This document shows, piece after piece, positions 7,650 through 16,311 of a DNA stretch of 64,000 bases. The stretch is from positions 248,001 to 312,000 of the forward strand of contig CAWHFP010000005.1 in the NCBI GenBank assembly GCA_963828445.1, written 5' to 3'. A program made the translations under genes and the position numbers. Origin of the DNA: Bog-532 sp963828445. Lineage in GTDB: Bacteria; Actinomycetota; Actinomycetes; Streptosporangiales; Streptosporangiaceae. The notes beneath the pieces were generated by a model that was not told the DNA's origin, did not search any database, and was given only the letters and a program-made list of their open reading frames with translations. Position 1 is the stretch's first letter. Each line of letters begins with the position of its first letter.

Positions 7650-10295
7650 GTGACGAATGAGGTTGATGTGACGCAGGAGGCGGGCGTGGGGCGAGAAGGG
7701 CAGGCTGGTTTCGCGGGGCCGGAGGGGGAGGCCGGGGCGGTCGGCCTGGGCCAGGCCGAGGCCTGGCCGGTGGCCCGGAGTTACACGGGAGCCGAGCTGA
7801 ACCGGATCAGCTTGCCGCTGGGCGGGATCGGGACCGGGACCGTCGGGTTCGGGGGGCGGGGGCAGTTCCGGGACTGGGAGCTGGAGAACCACCCGTCCAA
7901 GGGGCTGACCTCGGCGCTGACCTTCTTCGCCTGCCGGGTCGCCGGGCCGGACGGGGCGTCCCCGCAGGCCCGGATCTGCGAGGGAGCCCTGTTCGACGAG
8001 GAGGTCGAGGGCTGGCAGGGGTCACCGGCCCCGCTGGCCGGGCTGCCCCGGTTCGGGCGGTGTGAGTTCCAGGCCAGCTACCCGTTCGGGCGGGTGGTGC
8101 TGTCCGACCCGGACTTCCCGGTCGAGGTGGCCGTGACCGCGTTCAACCCGCTGGTGCCCGGGGACGACGAGGCCAGCGGGCTGCCGCTGGCCTTCTTCCG
8201 TATCACCCTGACCAACCGGGCCAGCGAGCCGATCGAGGCCGACGTGATGTTCTCGGCCGAGACCCTGCCCGGGCACACGCTGCGGGCGGCCGGGGAGCCG
8301 AGCCGGCCGGACGTGGCCGCCCGGACCGCGCCCGGGCTGGCCGGCGTGCTCCTGTCCGACCAGGCCATGGACCCCCGGCACGAGGAGTGGGGCACGATCG
8401 CGGCCGCCGCCGTCGGCGAGGACACCTGGACCGGCCCGGCCTGGGGCATGGGCAAGTGGAACCAGGGCCTGTTCGCCATGTGGGAGGGCTTCCTGGCCAC
8501 CGGGCAGCCCGCGCCGGGGACGTTCGGGCTCGGCAGCCACGGGCCCACGGTCGAGGCCGCGGTGGCCGGGACGGTCGGGGCCCACCGGACGCTGCCGCCG
8601 GGGGGCCGGGCCGAGGCGACGTTCCTGCTCGGGTGGCACTTCCCCAACCGGCGGGCCTGGGTGGGCGGGTCGCAGGGCCCGCGCGGCCTGGCCGGGCCGG
8701 AGATCGTCGGCAACCACTACACCACCCTGAGCACCGACGCCTGGGACGCGCTGACCCGGCACGCGCCGCGGCGGCCCGAGCTGGAGGCGGCCACCCAGCG
8801 GTTCGTGTCCGCGTTCTGGTCCAGCGACCTGAGCGCCACGGTCAAGGAAGCGGCCCTGTTCAACCTGAGCACGCTGCGCAGCCAGACCTACTTCCGGACC
8901 GCCGACGGGCACCCGTTCGGCTGGGAGGGCTGCCTGGACGACGCCGGCTCCTGCCTGGGTTCGTGCACCCACGTGTGGAACTACGACCTGGCCACCGGGT
9001 ACCTGTTCGGGAGCCTGGCCCGGCAGATGCGGGAGCTGGAGTACTCCTACGCCACCGGCGACGACGGCGGCATGAGCTTCCGGATCCTGCTGCCGCTGGA
9101 CAAGGCCCGGGACTACCCGCTGACCGCGGCCGACGGGCAGTTCGGCTGCGTGGTCAAGCTGTACCGGGAGTGGCAGCTGAGCGGCGACGACGACTGGCTG
9201 CGGGCGCTGTGGCCGGCCTGCCGGCGCTCGATCGAGTTCGCCTGGATCGAGGGCGGCTGGGACGCCGACCGGGACGGGCTGGCCGAAGGCACCCAGCACA
9301 ACACCATGGACGTGGAGTACTTCGGGCCCACCCCGGTCATCCAGAGCTGGTACCTGGCCGCGCTGGCCGCGGGCGCCCGGATGGCCGCGGCGGCCGGCGA
9401 CCCGGAGTTCGCCGCCACCTGCCGGGACGTGCTGGCCAGCGGGCAGCGGCTGACCGAGGACCAGCTGTTCAACGGCCGCTACTACGAGCAGAAGATCATC
9501 CCGCCCGGGGACTTCAGCCGGGTGGCGGCCCGGCTGCGGTCGGACAGCATGGGCGCCGAGCAGGCCGACCACCCCGAGTTCCAGATCGGGGACGGCTGCC
9601 TGACCGACCAGCTGCTCGGGGACACCTGGGCCCGGGTGACCGGGATCGGGCCGGTCTTCGACACCGGGCACACGAAGACCACGCTGGACACGATCCACCA
9701 GCTGAACTACGTGCCGGACTTCGGGGCCTGGACCAACTACATGCGCACCTACGCCGTGCACGGCGAGCGCGGGCACATCGTGATGGCCTACCCGAACGGG
9801 CGGCCCGAGCACCCGATGCCCTACTGGCCCGAGGTGTGGACCGGCCTGGAGTACGTCTACGCCATCGGCCTCATCCAGCAGGGCCGGGCCGAGCTGGCCG
9901 AAGACGTGGTGGCGGCGGCCCGGGAACGGTTCAGCGGGCGGCGCCGCAACCCGTTCGACGAGGCCGAGTGCGGCCACCACTACGCGCGGGCCATGGCCAG
10001 CTGGGGCCTGGTGGTGGCGCTGACCGGGTTCGGCTACGACGCCCGCCAGGGGCTGATGACGTTCGCCGAGGCGACCCGGCCCGCGCGCTGGTTCTGGTCG
10101 ACCGGCTCGGCCTGGGGCACGATCCAGCAGACCCCGGGCGGCCCGGACGGCGGCCGGGTCGAGCTGGAGGTGCTGTCCGGTTCGGTCCGGGTCGAGCGGC
10201 TGGTGGCCGGGGACCAGGCCTTCCGGCCCAAGGCCGGGTCAGGGGGCCCGATGCTGGCCGCCGGAACCGTCTGCGAGCTCGAAAAAGCCAGTTGA
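7650..10295 (+). CDS. GH116 beta-glycosidase (GBA2-like)
   Basis: 881-aa enzyme of glycoside hydrolase family 116, which includes beta-glucosidases, beta-xylosidases and bile-acid beta-glucosidase/glucosylceramidase (GBA2). Visible: N-terminal RISLPLGGIGTGTVG and WELENHPSKG; the nucleophile region GTQHNTMDVEYFGP (Glu in VEY); the acid/base region GDGCLTDQLLGDTW (Asp in LTDQ). There is no signal peptide, so it should act in the cytoplasm on imported oligosaccharide. GTG 7650 is preceded by GAAGAGG and begins 20 bases after the second permease, so it is the last gene of the uptake operon. Substrate cannot be read from the sequence. It is followed at once by a strong terminator. Confidence 0.88.
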   Translation: MTNEVDVTQEAGVGREGQAGFAGPEGEAGAVGLGQAEAWPVARSYTGAELNRISLPLGGIGTGTVGFGGRGQFRDWELENHPSKGLTSALTFFACRVAGPDGASPQARICEGALFDEEVEGWQGSPAPLAGLPRFGRCEFQASYPFGRVVLSDPDFPVEVAVTAFNPLVPGDDEASGLPLAFFRITLTNRASEPIEADVMFSAETLPGHTLRAAGEPSRPDVAARTAPGLAGVLLSDQAMDPRHEEWGTIAAAAVGEDTWTGPAWGMGKWNQGLFAMWEGFLATGQPAPGTFGLGSHGPTVEAAVAGTVGAHRTLPPGGRAEATFLLGWHFPNRRAWVGGSQGPRGLAGPEIVGNHYTTLSTDAWDALTRHAPRRPELEAATQRFVSAFWSSDLSATVKEAALFNLSTLRSQTYFRTADGHPFGWEGCLDDAGSCLGSCTHVWNYDLATGYLFGSLARQMRELEYSYATGDDGGMSFRILLPLDKARDYPLTAADGQFGCVVKLYREWQLSGDDDWLRALWPACRRSIEFAWIEGGWDADRDGLAEGTQHNTMDVEYFGPTPVIQSWYLAALAAGARMAAAAGDPEFAATCRDVLASGQRLTEDQLFNGRYYEQKIIPPGDFSRVAARLRSDSMGAEQADHPEFQIGDGCLTDQLLGDTWARVTGIGPVFDTGHTKTTLDTIHQLNYVPDFGAWTNYMRTYAVHGERGHIVMAYPNGRPEHPMPYWPEVWTGLEYVYAIGLIQQGRAELAEDVVAAARERFSGRRRNPFDEAECGHHYARAMASWGLVVALTGFGYDARQGLMTFAEATRPARWFWSTGSAWGTIQQTPGGPDGGRVELEVLSGSVRVERLVAGDQAFRPKAGSGGPMLAAGTVCELEKAS

Positions 10296-10339
10296 TCGAA
10301 GGTCTCAGCCTGGCCTTCCAGCCAGGCTGAGACCTTCGA
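10296..10339. terminator. Perfect 19-bp bidirectional terminator hairpin
   Basis: TCGAAGGTCTCAGCCTGGC (10296-10314), loop CTTCCA, then its exact reverse complement (10321-10339). It lies between the convergent GH116 gene and the isomerase gene and begins directly after the GH116 stop codon; TTTTAAAT follows a few bases on. Confidence 0.9.
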
Positions 10340-10352
10340 CTGATAAATGGTT

Positions 10353-11768
10353 TTAAATCGTCCCGATGATGTCCACGTCGATGTCGAGGTAACCGCAGAC
10401 CGCCTGCAGTTCGGCGGTGATGTCACCGGGGACGGCGTGGATGTGGTTGGCGCTGAACCGGGTCAGGAACTCCTCGGCGCTGGCGTTGAAGCGGGCGAAC
10501 GCGTGCGGCCACTCGAACGTCGACTGCCGGGCCAGCCGGTCGGCGGTGGCCGCGTCGAACTCGCGGAACTCCCCGCGCAGCAGGTGCATGCGGTAGCGGC
10601 CGGACTTGCGGGTCAGCCGGGCGAACGTCATCTCGCCCGGGGCCGCGATGTGCTGGACCGAGGCCCCGCCGGCCGGGAAGTACAGCACCTCCGGGTACAG
10701 GTGCACGCGGGCCAGGTTCTCGGCCGGGTCGTCGCTGCGGGCCGCGAACCAGGTGGCGTGCTCCCCCGAGTTGCACAGGTCCCACACGTCGAACTCGGCC
10801 TCGTAGTGGCGGACGTCGGCGAACAGCACCGGCGTCCCGGCCAGGCCCTTCATGATCTGCATGGTCAGCGCGGCGTCCATGTCGGACTCGGTCGAGCAGA
10901 CCAGCGTCTCCTTGGGGCCGTCCCAGTCGTAGGGGTCGTTGAGGAAGGCCTCGGCCACGTCCATCGTGCACCAGTTGTTGGTCATCTCCGGCTGGCCCTT
11001 GATGCCGCAGAAGTCCAGGTGCCACTCGTCGGCCAGCTCACGGACCGCGTAGTACACCCCGATCTGGCGTTCCAGCAGGTCGGGGGTGAGCTTGGCCCCG
11101 TCGTAGTGGACCCCGGCGGCGCGGGCCTCCAGCCACAGCCGGGCCGCCTTGGTCCGGGCCGGATCGACGGCCGAACCGCGCCGGACCAGCTCGTACTGGT
11201 CGATGTCCTCGATGTCGATGCCGAACTTTTCCATCCACTGATCGGTGTTGGCCACCGTCGTGTACATGCCCATCGGCCGGCCGCCGATCCGGCCGAAGGT
11301 GCGGCCGCGCAGGCCCTGCGCGACCCCGGCGGCCCGGGCCAGCTGGCTGAGCCTGCCGCCCACCGCCGGGTCGGCCGGGTCACCCCAGACCCGGCTGTGC
11401 GGGCGGCCGATCTGGTCCAGGCCGCCGCCCGCGGCCAGCATGCCGACCATCCCGGGGTAGACCGGGTCGATGTTGGAGAACAGCGCCAGCGGCCCGCGGA
11501 CCTGGTCCGCGAACAGCATCGAGAAGTGCGGGAAGGCCCAGACCGGATAGTTGATGACGGTCAGGTCGGGCCGGGTCGCGGCCAGTTCGCGGCCGAGCCG
11601 GACCGCGTCGACGTTCGAGCTGAGGTCGCCCTGGCCGGTGAAGACCTCGTGACCCGCCTCGCGCAGCGCGGCCACCAGCCGGTCCTGCACCTCGAGCCCG
11701 AACGGCCCGACCTCCTCGTGGACGAAATCACGGCCGTCGGACGCGGTGGCGATGGCGATGCGGGCCAT
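10353..11768 (-). CDS. L-fucose/L-arabinose isomerase family protein
   Basis: 471-aa aldose-ketose isomerase-like protein. It starts MARIAIATASDGRDFVHEEVG and has the two-domain FucI/AraA-like pattern, with an acidic metal-site region CSTESDMDAALTMQIMKGL and a late HIHAVPGD segment. FucI-type enzymes interconvert L-fucose/L-fuculose and often D-arabinose/D-ribulose. Start ATG has GGAAG and GGAG upstream. It is the third gene of the operon GH172 - LacI - isomerase (47 bases after LacI), so the sugar released by the glycosidases is probably its substrate. That assignment is inference. Confidence 0.8.
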   Translation of the reverse strand: MARIAIATASDGRDFVHEEVGPFGLEVQDRLVAALREAGHEVFTGQGDLSSNVDAVRLGRELAATRPDLTVINYPVWAFPHFSMLFADQVRGPLALFSNIDPVYPGMVGMLAAGGGLDQIGRPHSRVWGDPADPAVGGRLSQLARAAGVAQGLRGRTFGRIGGRPMGMYTTVANTDQWMEKFGIDIEDIDQYELVRRGSAVDPARTKAARLWLEARAAGVHYDGAKLTPDLLERQIGVYYAVRELADEWHLDFCGIKGQPEMTNNWCTMDVAEAFLNDPYDWDGPKETLVCSTESDMDAALTMQIMKGLAGTPVLFADVRHYEAEFDVWDLCNSGEHATWFAARSDDPAENLARVHLYPEVLYFPAGGASVQHIAAPGEMTFARLTRKSGRYRMHLLRGEFREFDAATADRLARQSTFEWPHAFARFNASAEEFLTRFSANHIHAVPGDITAELQAVCGYLDIDVDIIGTI

Positions 11769-11815
11769 GAGGAGACTTCCTTCCGAAGGGGGCCCCGGCG
11801 GGGCGGAGAGGGGAG

Positions 11816-12832
11816 CTAGCGGCGGGCGGTTCCGTCCGAGCGGCGGATGATCAGTTCCAGCGGATAGACCTGGTGCACCGGCTCGAACTCCTCCCCGGCC
11901 GCCCGCCGGATCAGCAGCTCGGCGGCCTGGGTGGCCATCGGCCGGATCGGCTGGGCCAGCACGGTCAGGGGCGGGTCGAGCAGCTCGGCCCAGTCGGGGT
12001 TGTCCACGGCGATGACCGAGATGTCGTCGGGCACGCGCAGCCCGCAGTCGCGGATGGCCTGCAGGGCGCCCAGGGCCATCAGGTTGTTGGCCACGACCAG
12101 GGCGCTGGGCGAGTCGGGCCGGCCGAGCAGGCCCCGGACCGCTTCGCGGGCGGCGTCGCGGCGGAACCCGCCGTCGACCACGATCCGGTCCAGGGCGGCC
12201 CGCTCCACCGCGGCCAGGTAGCCCTCCTGCCGCTCGCTGCCGGTCTCGACCTCCGAGCGGCCGCCCACGAACGCGATGCGACGGTGCCCGGCGTCGATCA
12301 GCCGCTGGGTCGCGGTCTGCACCGCGGGCACGTTGTCGGCCACGATCAGGTCGGTGGTGGCCCGGGTCAGGGCCCGGTCGATGGTGACGACCGGGATGCC
12401 CAGCTCCCGCAGCTCGTCGATGCTGCCGTCGGGGTCGGACGGGGACAAGATGATGCCGCTGACCCGCTCGTCGGCCAGCATGGACAGGTAGGCCTTCTGC
12501 CGGGCGCCGTCCTCGTCGGTGTTGCAGACCAGGACCCGGTAGCCCGCGGTCAGGGCCACCACCTCGACGACCCGGACCACCTCGGCGAAGTGGGGGTTCT
12601 CGATGTCCGGGACCACGATGCCCAGGGCTTCCATGTGCTGGCGGCGCAGGTTGCGGGCCAGCCGGTTGGGCCGGTAGCCGAGCGCGTCCACGGCGGCGCG
12701 GACCCGGCGGCCCAGTTCGGGGTCGACCTTGGGGTCCCCGTTGAGGACCCGGGACACGGTGGCCACGGACACCTGGGCCCGCTGGGCCACGTCCTTGATT
12801 CGTACTGAGCGAGGGCGTTCCGGCGGTGGCAT
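11816..12832 (-). CDS. LacI-family transcriptional regulator
   Basis: 338-aa repressor. N-terminal helix-turn-helix and hinge are clear: IKDVAQRAQVSVATVSRVLN and GYRPNRLARNLR. The rest is a periplasmic-binding-protein fold sensor with VVPDIENPHF, SGIILSPSD and the late SVIAVDNPDWAELLDPPL. ATG 12832 is two bases after the stop of the GH172 gene, so the two are coupled; the frame stays open upstream but that part belongs to the shadow of GH172. The likely targets are the two AGTAATCGATTACT palindromes at 3960-3973 and 13973-13986; the second heads its own operon, implying autoregulation. The effector is probably the transported or released sugar. Confidence 0.93.
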   Translation of the reverse strand: MPPPERPRSVRIKDVAQRAQVSVATVSRVLNGDPKVDPELGRRVRAAVDALGYRPNRLARNLRRQHMEALGIVVPDIENPHFAEVVRVVEVVALTAGYRVLVCNTDEDGARQKAYLSMLADERVSGIILSPSDPDGSIDELRELGIPVVTIDRALTRATTDLIVADNVPAVQTATQRLIDAGHRRIAFVGGRSEVETGSERQEGYLAAVERAALDRIVVDGGFRRDAAREAVRGLLGRPDSPSALVVANNLMALGALQAIRDCGLRVPDDISVIAVDNPDWAELLDPPLTVLAQPIRPMATQAAELLIRRAAGEEFEPVHQVYPLELIIRRSDGTARR

Positions 12833-12834
12833 GG

Positions 12835-13917
12835 CTAGATAATCTCCAGTCCGTCCGCGTCCGGCAACGCGGGGAACGGACCGGCGGGCAAGGTCTGGTA
12901 CCAGTAGGCCACGCTGGCGATGTCGTCCTGCAGGGGCAGGTACCGACGGCCCGACCGCCAGCCCAGGGCCTGCATGGTCACGCGCAGGTCGGAGCCGAAC
13001 CGGATCGGGTCGGTCAGGTGCCAGCGGTACATGCTGAACCGGCTCTGGGTCAGGTTGGGGTCGGACCCGTCCGGGAGGTAGGCCAGCGGCAGGCCCGCGT
13101 ACGGGGTGGTGAAGGTTTTGTAGGCGTTGTTGACCCAGAAGTTGTACGAGCCCAGGAAGTAGTCCTCGGTGCCGGTGCTGGCGATGGTCGGCCAGTCGCG
13201 GTCGCCGTCCAGGAAGAACTTCAGCTCGCCCTCGCCCCACCAGCCACCGCTGTTCGAGCCCCAGGCGACCGAGGTGCCGACGTAGTGCCCGCGCCCGCTG
13301 ACCTGGTCGAGGATGGTGTGCTCGGTCCCGTAGGCCAGCGGGTTGCTGCGCCGGAACTGGGCGTGGAAGTAGGCGGCGTCGGCCGGGAACTCGGTCAGCT
13401 CGTAGTTGATCTGGTAGTAGATCGTGGCCCTGGCGTCGGAGCGGTTCTCCATCGTCACCCGGGCCCGGCGCCGGAACGGCATCTCCCAGAAGCTGTTCAG
13501 CGCGCTGCCCGGGTTCACGCAGACCGGCAGCGAGGAGATCTGGGCGTGCCCGCTCCAGCCCAGGCCGCCCCAGCCGGAGGCGAAGAAGTCACCGAGCGGG
13601 CATTCGACCGACGGCTGATCCTGGCCGTCCCAGTAGAAGCGCAGGATGAGGCTGCGCCAGGCGGCCCCGGCCGGGGTCAGCCAGAGCTGCCGGATCACCC
13701 CGGGACCGTCGATGTCGGCCAGGTCGATGGTGGCGCCCGGCTCGAGGTGGACGTAGGGCGAGACCTTCCAGCCCTGGCCCAGGTCGCGGGCGGCCGCGCT
13801 GGCCACGCCCTCGTGGTCCTGGGCGGCGGCCCCCTTGGCCCCGGTGCGGTTCTCCGGCGAGATGGTCCGGGACTGCGCGTCGGTCAGCCGGGACAGCCCA
13901 CTGACTCCGAACGTCAT
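12835..13917 (-). CDS. GH172 (DUF2961) glycosidase
   Basis: 360-aa protein of the DUF2961 family, now glycoside hydrolase family 172, whose known members are difructose-anhydride synthase/hydrolases and exo-alpha-D-arabinofuranosidases. Conserved parts: GPGVIRQLW, the acidic GEGELKFFLDGDRDWPTI and STGTEDYFLGSYNF, where the Glu residues are the expected catalytic pair. No signal peptide, so it is intracellular. ATG 13917; the promoter and operator lie at 13973-14017. First gene of a three-gene operon with LacI and the isomerase. Together with the FucI-like isomerase this makes a D-arabinofuranoside or fructan-derived substrate plausible, not proven. Confidence 0.85.
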   Translation of the reverse strand: MTFGVSGLSRLTDAQSRTISPENRTGAKGAAAQDHEGVASAAARDLGQGWKVSPYVHLEPGATIDLADIDGPGVIRQLWLTPAGAAWRSLILRFYWDGQDQPSVECPLGDFFASGWGGLGWSGHAQISSLPVCVNPGSALNSFWEMPFRRRARVTMENRSDARATIYYQINYELTEFPADAAYFHAQFRRSNPLAYGTEHTILDQVSGRGHYVGTSVAWGSNSGGWWGEGELKFFLDGDRDWPTIASTGTEDYFLGSYNFWVNNAYKTFTTPYAGLPLAYLPDGSDPNLTQSRFSMYRWHLTDPIRFGSDLRVTMQALGWRSGRRYLPLQDDIASVAYWYQTLPAGPFPALPDADGLEII

Positions 13918-13972
13918 CCGACACCAGCCGACATGCGCACCTCAGCCCAAGGTTCAGCCCGGTCCGGGCCTG

Positions 13973-14017
13973 AGTAATCGATTACTGCATCGTAGCTACG
14001 GGGCATCGGGACGTCAA
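13973..14017 (-). promoter_or_regulatory. GH172 operon promoter with LacI-type operator
   Basis: Read on the minus strand: TTGACG (14017-14012), 17-base spacer, TACGAT (13994-13989), two bases, then AGTAATCGATTACT (13986-13973), identical to the palindrome in the promoter at 3929-3973 and at exactly the same offset from the -10 box. It lies 56 bases upstream of the GH172 start codon. Confidence 0.85.
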
Positions 14018-14032
14018 TAATCCAGCCCCGGA

Positions 14033-14086
14033 GACGGCCGCGGGCCCGCCACCACGTGGAACGCGGCGGCGGGCCCGGCGGCCGTC
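14033..14086 (-). terminator. Strong GC hairpin after the MFS gene
   Basis: GACGGCCGCGGGCCCGCC (14033-14050) pairs with GGCGGGCCCGGCGGCCGTC (14068-14086), one bulged base and a 17-base loop. There is no T-run, as is common in actinobacteria. It sits just downstream of the MFS gene stop (14107, minus strand). Confidence 0.6.
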
Positions 14087-14106
14087 GGGTCGTCAGCGGC
14101 GGGACA

Positions 14107-15630
14107 TTAGCCGGTCTCGCCGCGCAGTGGCGGCGGGCTCTTGGTGGCATCACCGACCGAGGTGGCCGCCTTTTTGACCAGGCCGAGCGGGCTGGCCACG
14201 TCCTCCAGCGATTTACCCTCGGCGTTCACGCCGAGGAAGATCTCGACCAGACCGCCCAGGATCATCGCGCCCGCACCGAGCATGTAGCCGAAGAACAGGC
14301 TGTTCCGGTCCTGGCCGGTGCCGATCAGGTGGCCGTACAGGTGCGTGCCGAGGAACCCGAAGCACTGCGCGATGGCGAAGAACACCGCGATGGCCTGGGC
14401 CCGGACCTCGAGCGGGAACACCTCGCTGGCGGTCAGGTAACCGGCGCTGGCCCCGGCCGAGGCGAAGAAGAAGATCACCGCCCAGGCGATGGTCTGCGTG
14501 GTGGCGTTCAGCGCGCCGTTCTTGAACAGGATCGCGGAGATGACCAGCAGGAGCCCGGAGATGATGTAGGTGCCCGCGATCATCTTCTTGCGGCCCAGGG
14601 TGTCGAACAGCCGGCCGATGGTGAGCGGCCCGAGCAGGTTGCCGGCGGCGAAGGCCAGGAAGTAGTACGGGGTGCTGCTGGCCGGGACGTGGAAGAAGAA
14701 CTTCAGCACCAGGCCGTAGGTGAAGAAGATCGCGTTGTACAGGAACGACTGCGTGATCATCAGCGCCGCGACCAGGGTCGACCGGCCCGGATAGTGCGAG
14801 AACAGCACCCGGAGCAGGGCCAGGTAGCCGATCTTCTCGGCCGGCTGGACCTCGATGGCCTGGTCGTCGGGCACCGGCCCGATCGGGCCCTTGGTCGCCT
14901 CCACGTCGTGTTCGATCTCGGCGATGCTGGCCTCGGCCGCCTCCTCGCGGCCGTGCATGATCTGCCAGCGCGGGCTCTCCGGCAGGCTGCGCCGGACGTA
15001 GATGATGACCAGCCCCAGCACCGGCCCGACCAGGAAGGCGGTCCGCCAGCCCCAGTCGACCGGCAGGTGGTTCAGGAACACCAGGGTGGCGATGGTGCCG
15101 ATGATCGAGCCGGCCCAGTAGGTGCCGTTGACCGCGATGTCGATCCGGCCTCTGTACCTGGCGGGGATCATCTCGTCGATGGCCGAGTTGATCGCCGCGT
15201 ACTCACCGCCGATGCCGCTGCCGGCCAGGACCCGGGTCGCGTACAGGAAGATCACCCAGCCGCCGCCCACCTGGGTGGCGGCGCTCAGGCCGCTGCCGAT
15301 CAGGTACACGCCGAGGGTGACCATGAACAGGTTCTTGCGGCCCAGCTTGTCCGACAGCCGCCCGAACACCAGCGCGCCGATGACCTCACCGATGAGGTAC
15401 CAGGTCGCGATGTCGGCGGCCCGGCCAGCCGACAGGCCCAGGGTGTTCTTGTCGGTCAGATCGGCGCTCAGGTTGGCCGCGATCGTGATTTCCAGGCCGT
15501 CCAGGACCCAGGCCACGCCCAGAGCCATGACCATCTTGGTGTGGAACCGCGACCAGGGCAGCCGGTCGATGCGGGCCGGAATCACGCTGCGGATGCTTCG
15601 ACCCTCAGCGGTGCCGGACGCTGACGTCAT
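14107..15630 (-). CDS. MFS transporter (sugar/metabolite:H+ symporter type)
   Basis: 507-aa major facilitator with about 12 membrane helices. Motif A occurs twice, GRLSDKLGRKN after helix 2 and GRLFDTLGRKK after helix 8, and ARYRGRID and PESPRW fit the sugar-porter/metabolite-symporter branch. The long central loop (about residues 220-265) is charged. ATG 15630 has GGAGGTGG upstream. It lies beside the glycan operon but has its own promoter region and no copy of the palindromic operator, so a role in the same pathway is possible but unproven. Confidence 0.88.
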   Translation of the reverse strand: MTSASGTAEGRSIRSVIPARIDRLPWSRFHTKMVMALGVAWVLDGLEITIAANLSADLTDKNTLGLSAGRAADIATWYLIGEVIGALVFGRLSDKLGRKNLFMVTLGVYLIGSGLSAATQVGGGWVIFLYATRVLAGSGIGGEYAAINSAIDEMIPARYRGRIDIAVNGTYWAGSIIGTIATLVFLNHLPVDWGWRTAFLVGPVLGLVIIYVRRSLPESPRWQIMHGREEAAEASIAEIEHDVEATKGPIGPVPDDQAIEVQPAEKIGYLALLRVLFSHYPGRSTLVAALMITQSFLYNAIFFTYGLVLKFFFHVPASSTPYYFLAFAAGNLLGPLTIGRLFDTLGRKKMIAGTYIISGLLLVISAILFKNGALNATTQTIAWAVIFFFASAGASAGYLTASEVFPLEVRAQAIAVFFAIAQCFGFLGTHLYGHLIGTGQDRNSLFFGYMLGAGAMILGGLVEIFLGVNAEGKSLEDVASPLGLVKKAATSVGDATKSPPPLRGETG

Positions 15631-15755
15631 CGTCCACCTCCGTCTAGGCGTTTTACTGCGCGGCTATTTACCCGAGTTGATGGACTCCACACCGGCGTTC
15701 CGACCTGGATCGGAACGTTTTTCCGGCCCCGGAAACCGTTGTCGTCGACGCACGA

Positions 15756-15761
15756 TATAGT
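15756..15761 (+). promoter_or_regulatory. Likely -10 box for a leaderless MarR transcript
   Basis: TATAGT at 15756-15761 lies seven bases before the GTG at 15769, so transcription would begin at or next to the start codon. No ribosome binding site is visible. No convincing -35 hexamer at 17 bases. Confidence 0.4.
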
Positions 15762-15768
15762 TAGCTCT

Positions 15769-16311
15769 GTGAAAGATGTAGATGGCGGAGCGCGCGGGAC
15801 GGGCTACGCAGCGCTGGCGAGTGCGGGCCCGGCGAAGGCGACGCCGGCGGGGACGACGCTGGCGGAGCGGCCGGCCGCGCAGTTGGCGGCCCAGTTGCTG
15901 ACCGCGGTCAGCGCGGTGCGGCGGACCACCCGGCGGGCGGCCCGGAACGCCTCCCCCACCGAGCCGCTGCCCCCGGCCCGGTCCGAGCTGCTGCGGCTGG
16001 CCGCCCGCCAGCCCGGCATCACGGTGGCCGAGGCCGCCCGTGAGCTGCGGCTGGCCCCCAACACGGTGAGCACGATGGTCGGCCGGCTCACCGACCAGGG
16101 CCTGCTCACCCGCGGCCGGTCCAGTAGCGACGGCCGGACCGTCCGGCTGAACGTCACCGCCGCCGCCCGGCAGCGGCTGGCCCGGTGGAAGGACCTGCGC
16201 GCCGAACTGGCCGGCCAGGCCCTGACCCAGCTCCCGGCCGGGGACCGGGACGCGATCGCCGCCGCCGTTCCGGCCCTGACCCGGCTGGCCGAGCAGATGG
16301 AAAGCGTGTGA
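15769..16311 (+). CDS. MarR-family transcriptional regulator
   Basis: 180-aa winged-helix regulator. The DNA-binding part is ITVAEAARELRLAPNTVSTMVGRL with the wing RGRSSSDGRTVRLNVT. GTG 15769 is preferred over the upstream alternative at 15739 because a -10-like box lies just before it. Its last codon and stop overlap the GTG of the next gene (GTGTGA), so it is translationally coupled to the ABC exporter at 16308-17943 and probably controls it in response to a drug-like ligand. Confidence 0.85.
   Translation: MKDVDGGARGTGYAALASAGPAKATPAGTTLAERPAAQLAAQLLTAVSAVRRTTRRAARNASPTEPLPPARSELLRLAARQPGITVAEAARELRLAPNTVSTMVGRLTDQGLLTRGRSSSDGRTVRLNVTAAARQRLARWKDLRAELAGQALTQLPAGDRDAIAAAVPALTRLAEQMESV

Noticed and set aside
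8022..9980. Long minus-strand open frame inside GH116
   Set aside because: It is antisense to a clear enzyme gene and reads as Arg/Gly/Pro/Val-rich low-complexity protein, typical of high-GC shadows.
12833..13240. N-terminal extension of the LacI regulator
   Set aside because: The extra 136 residues are a shifted reading of the GH172 gene; the HTH starts right after ATG 12832.
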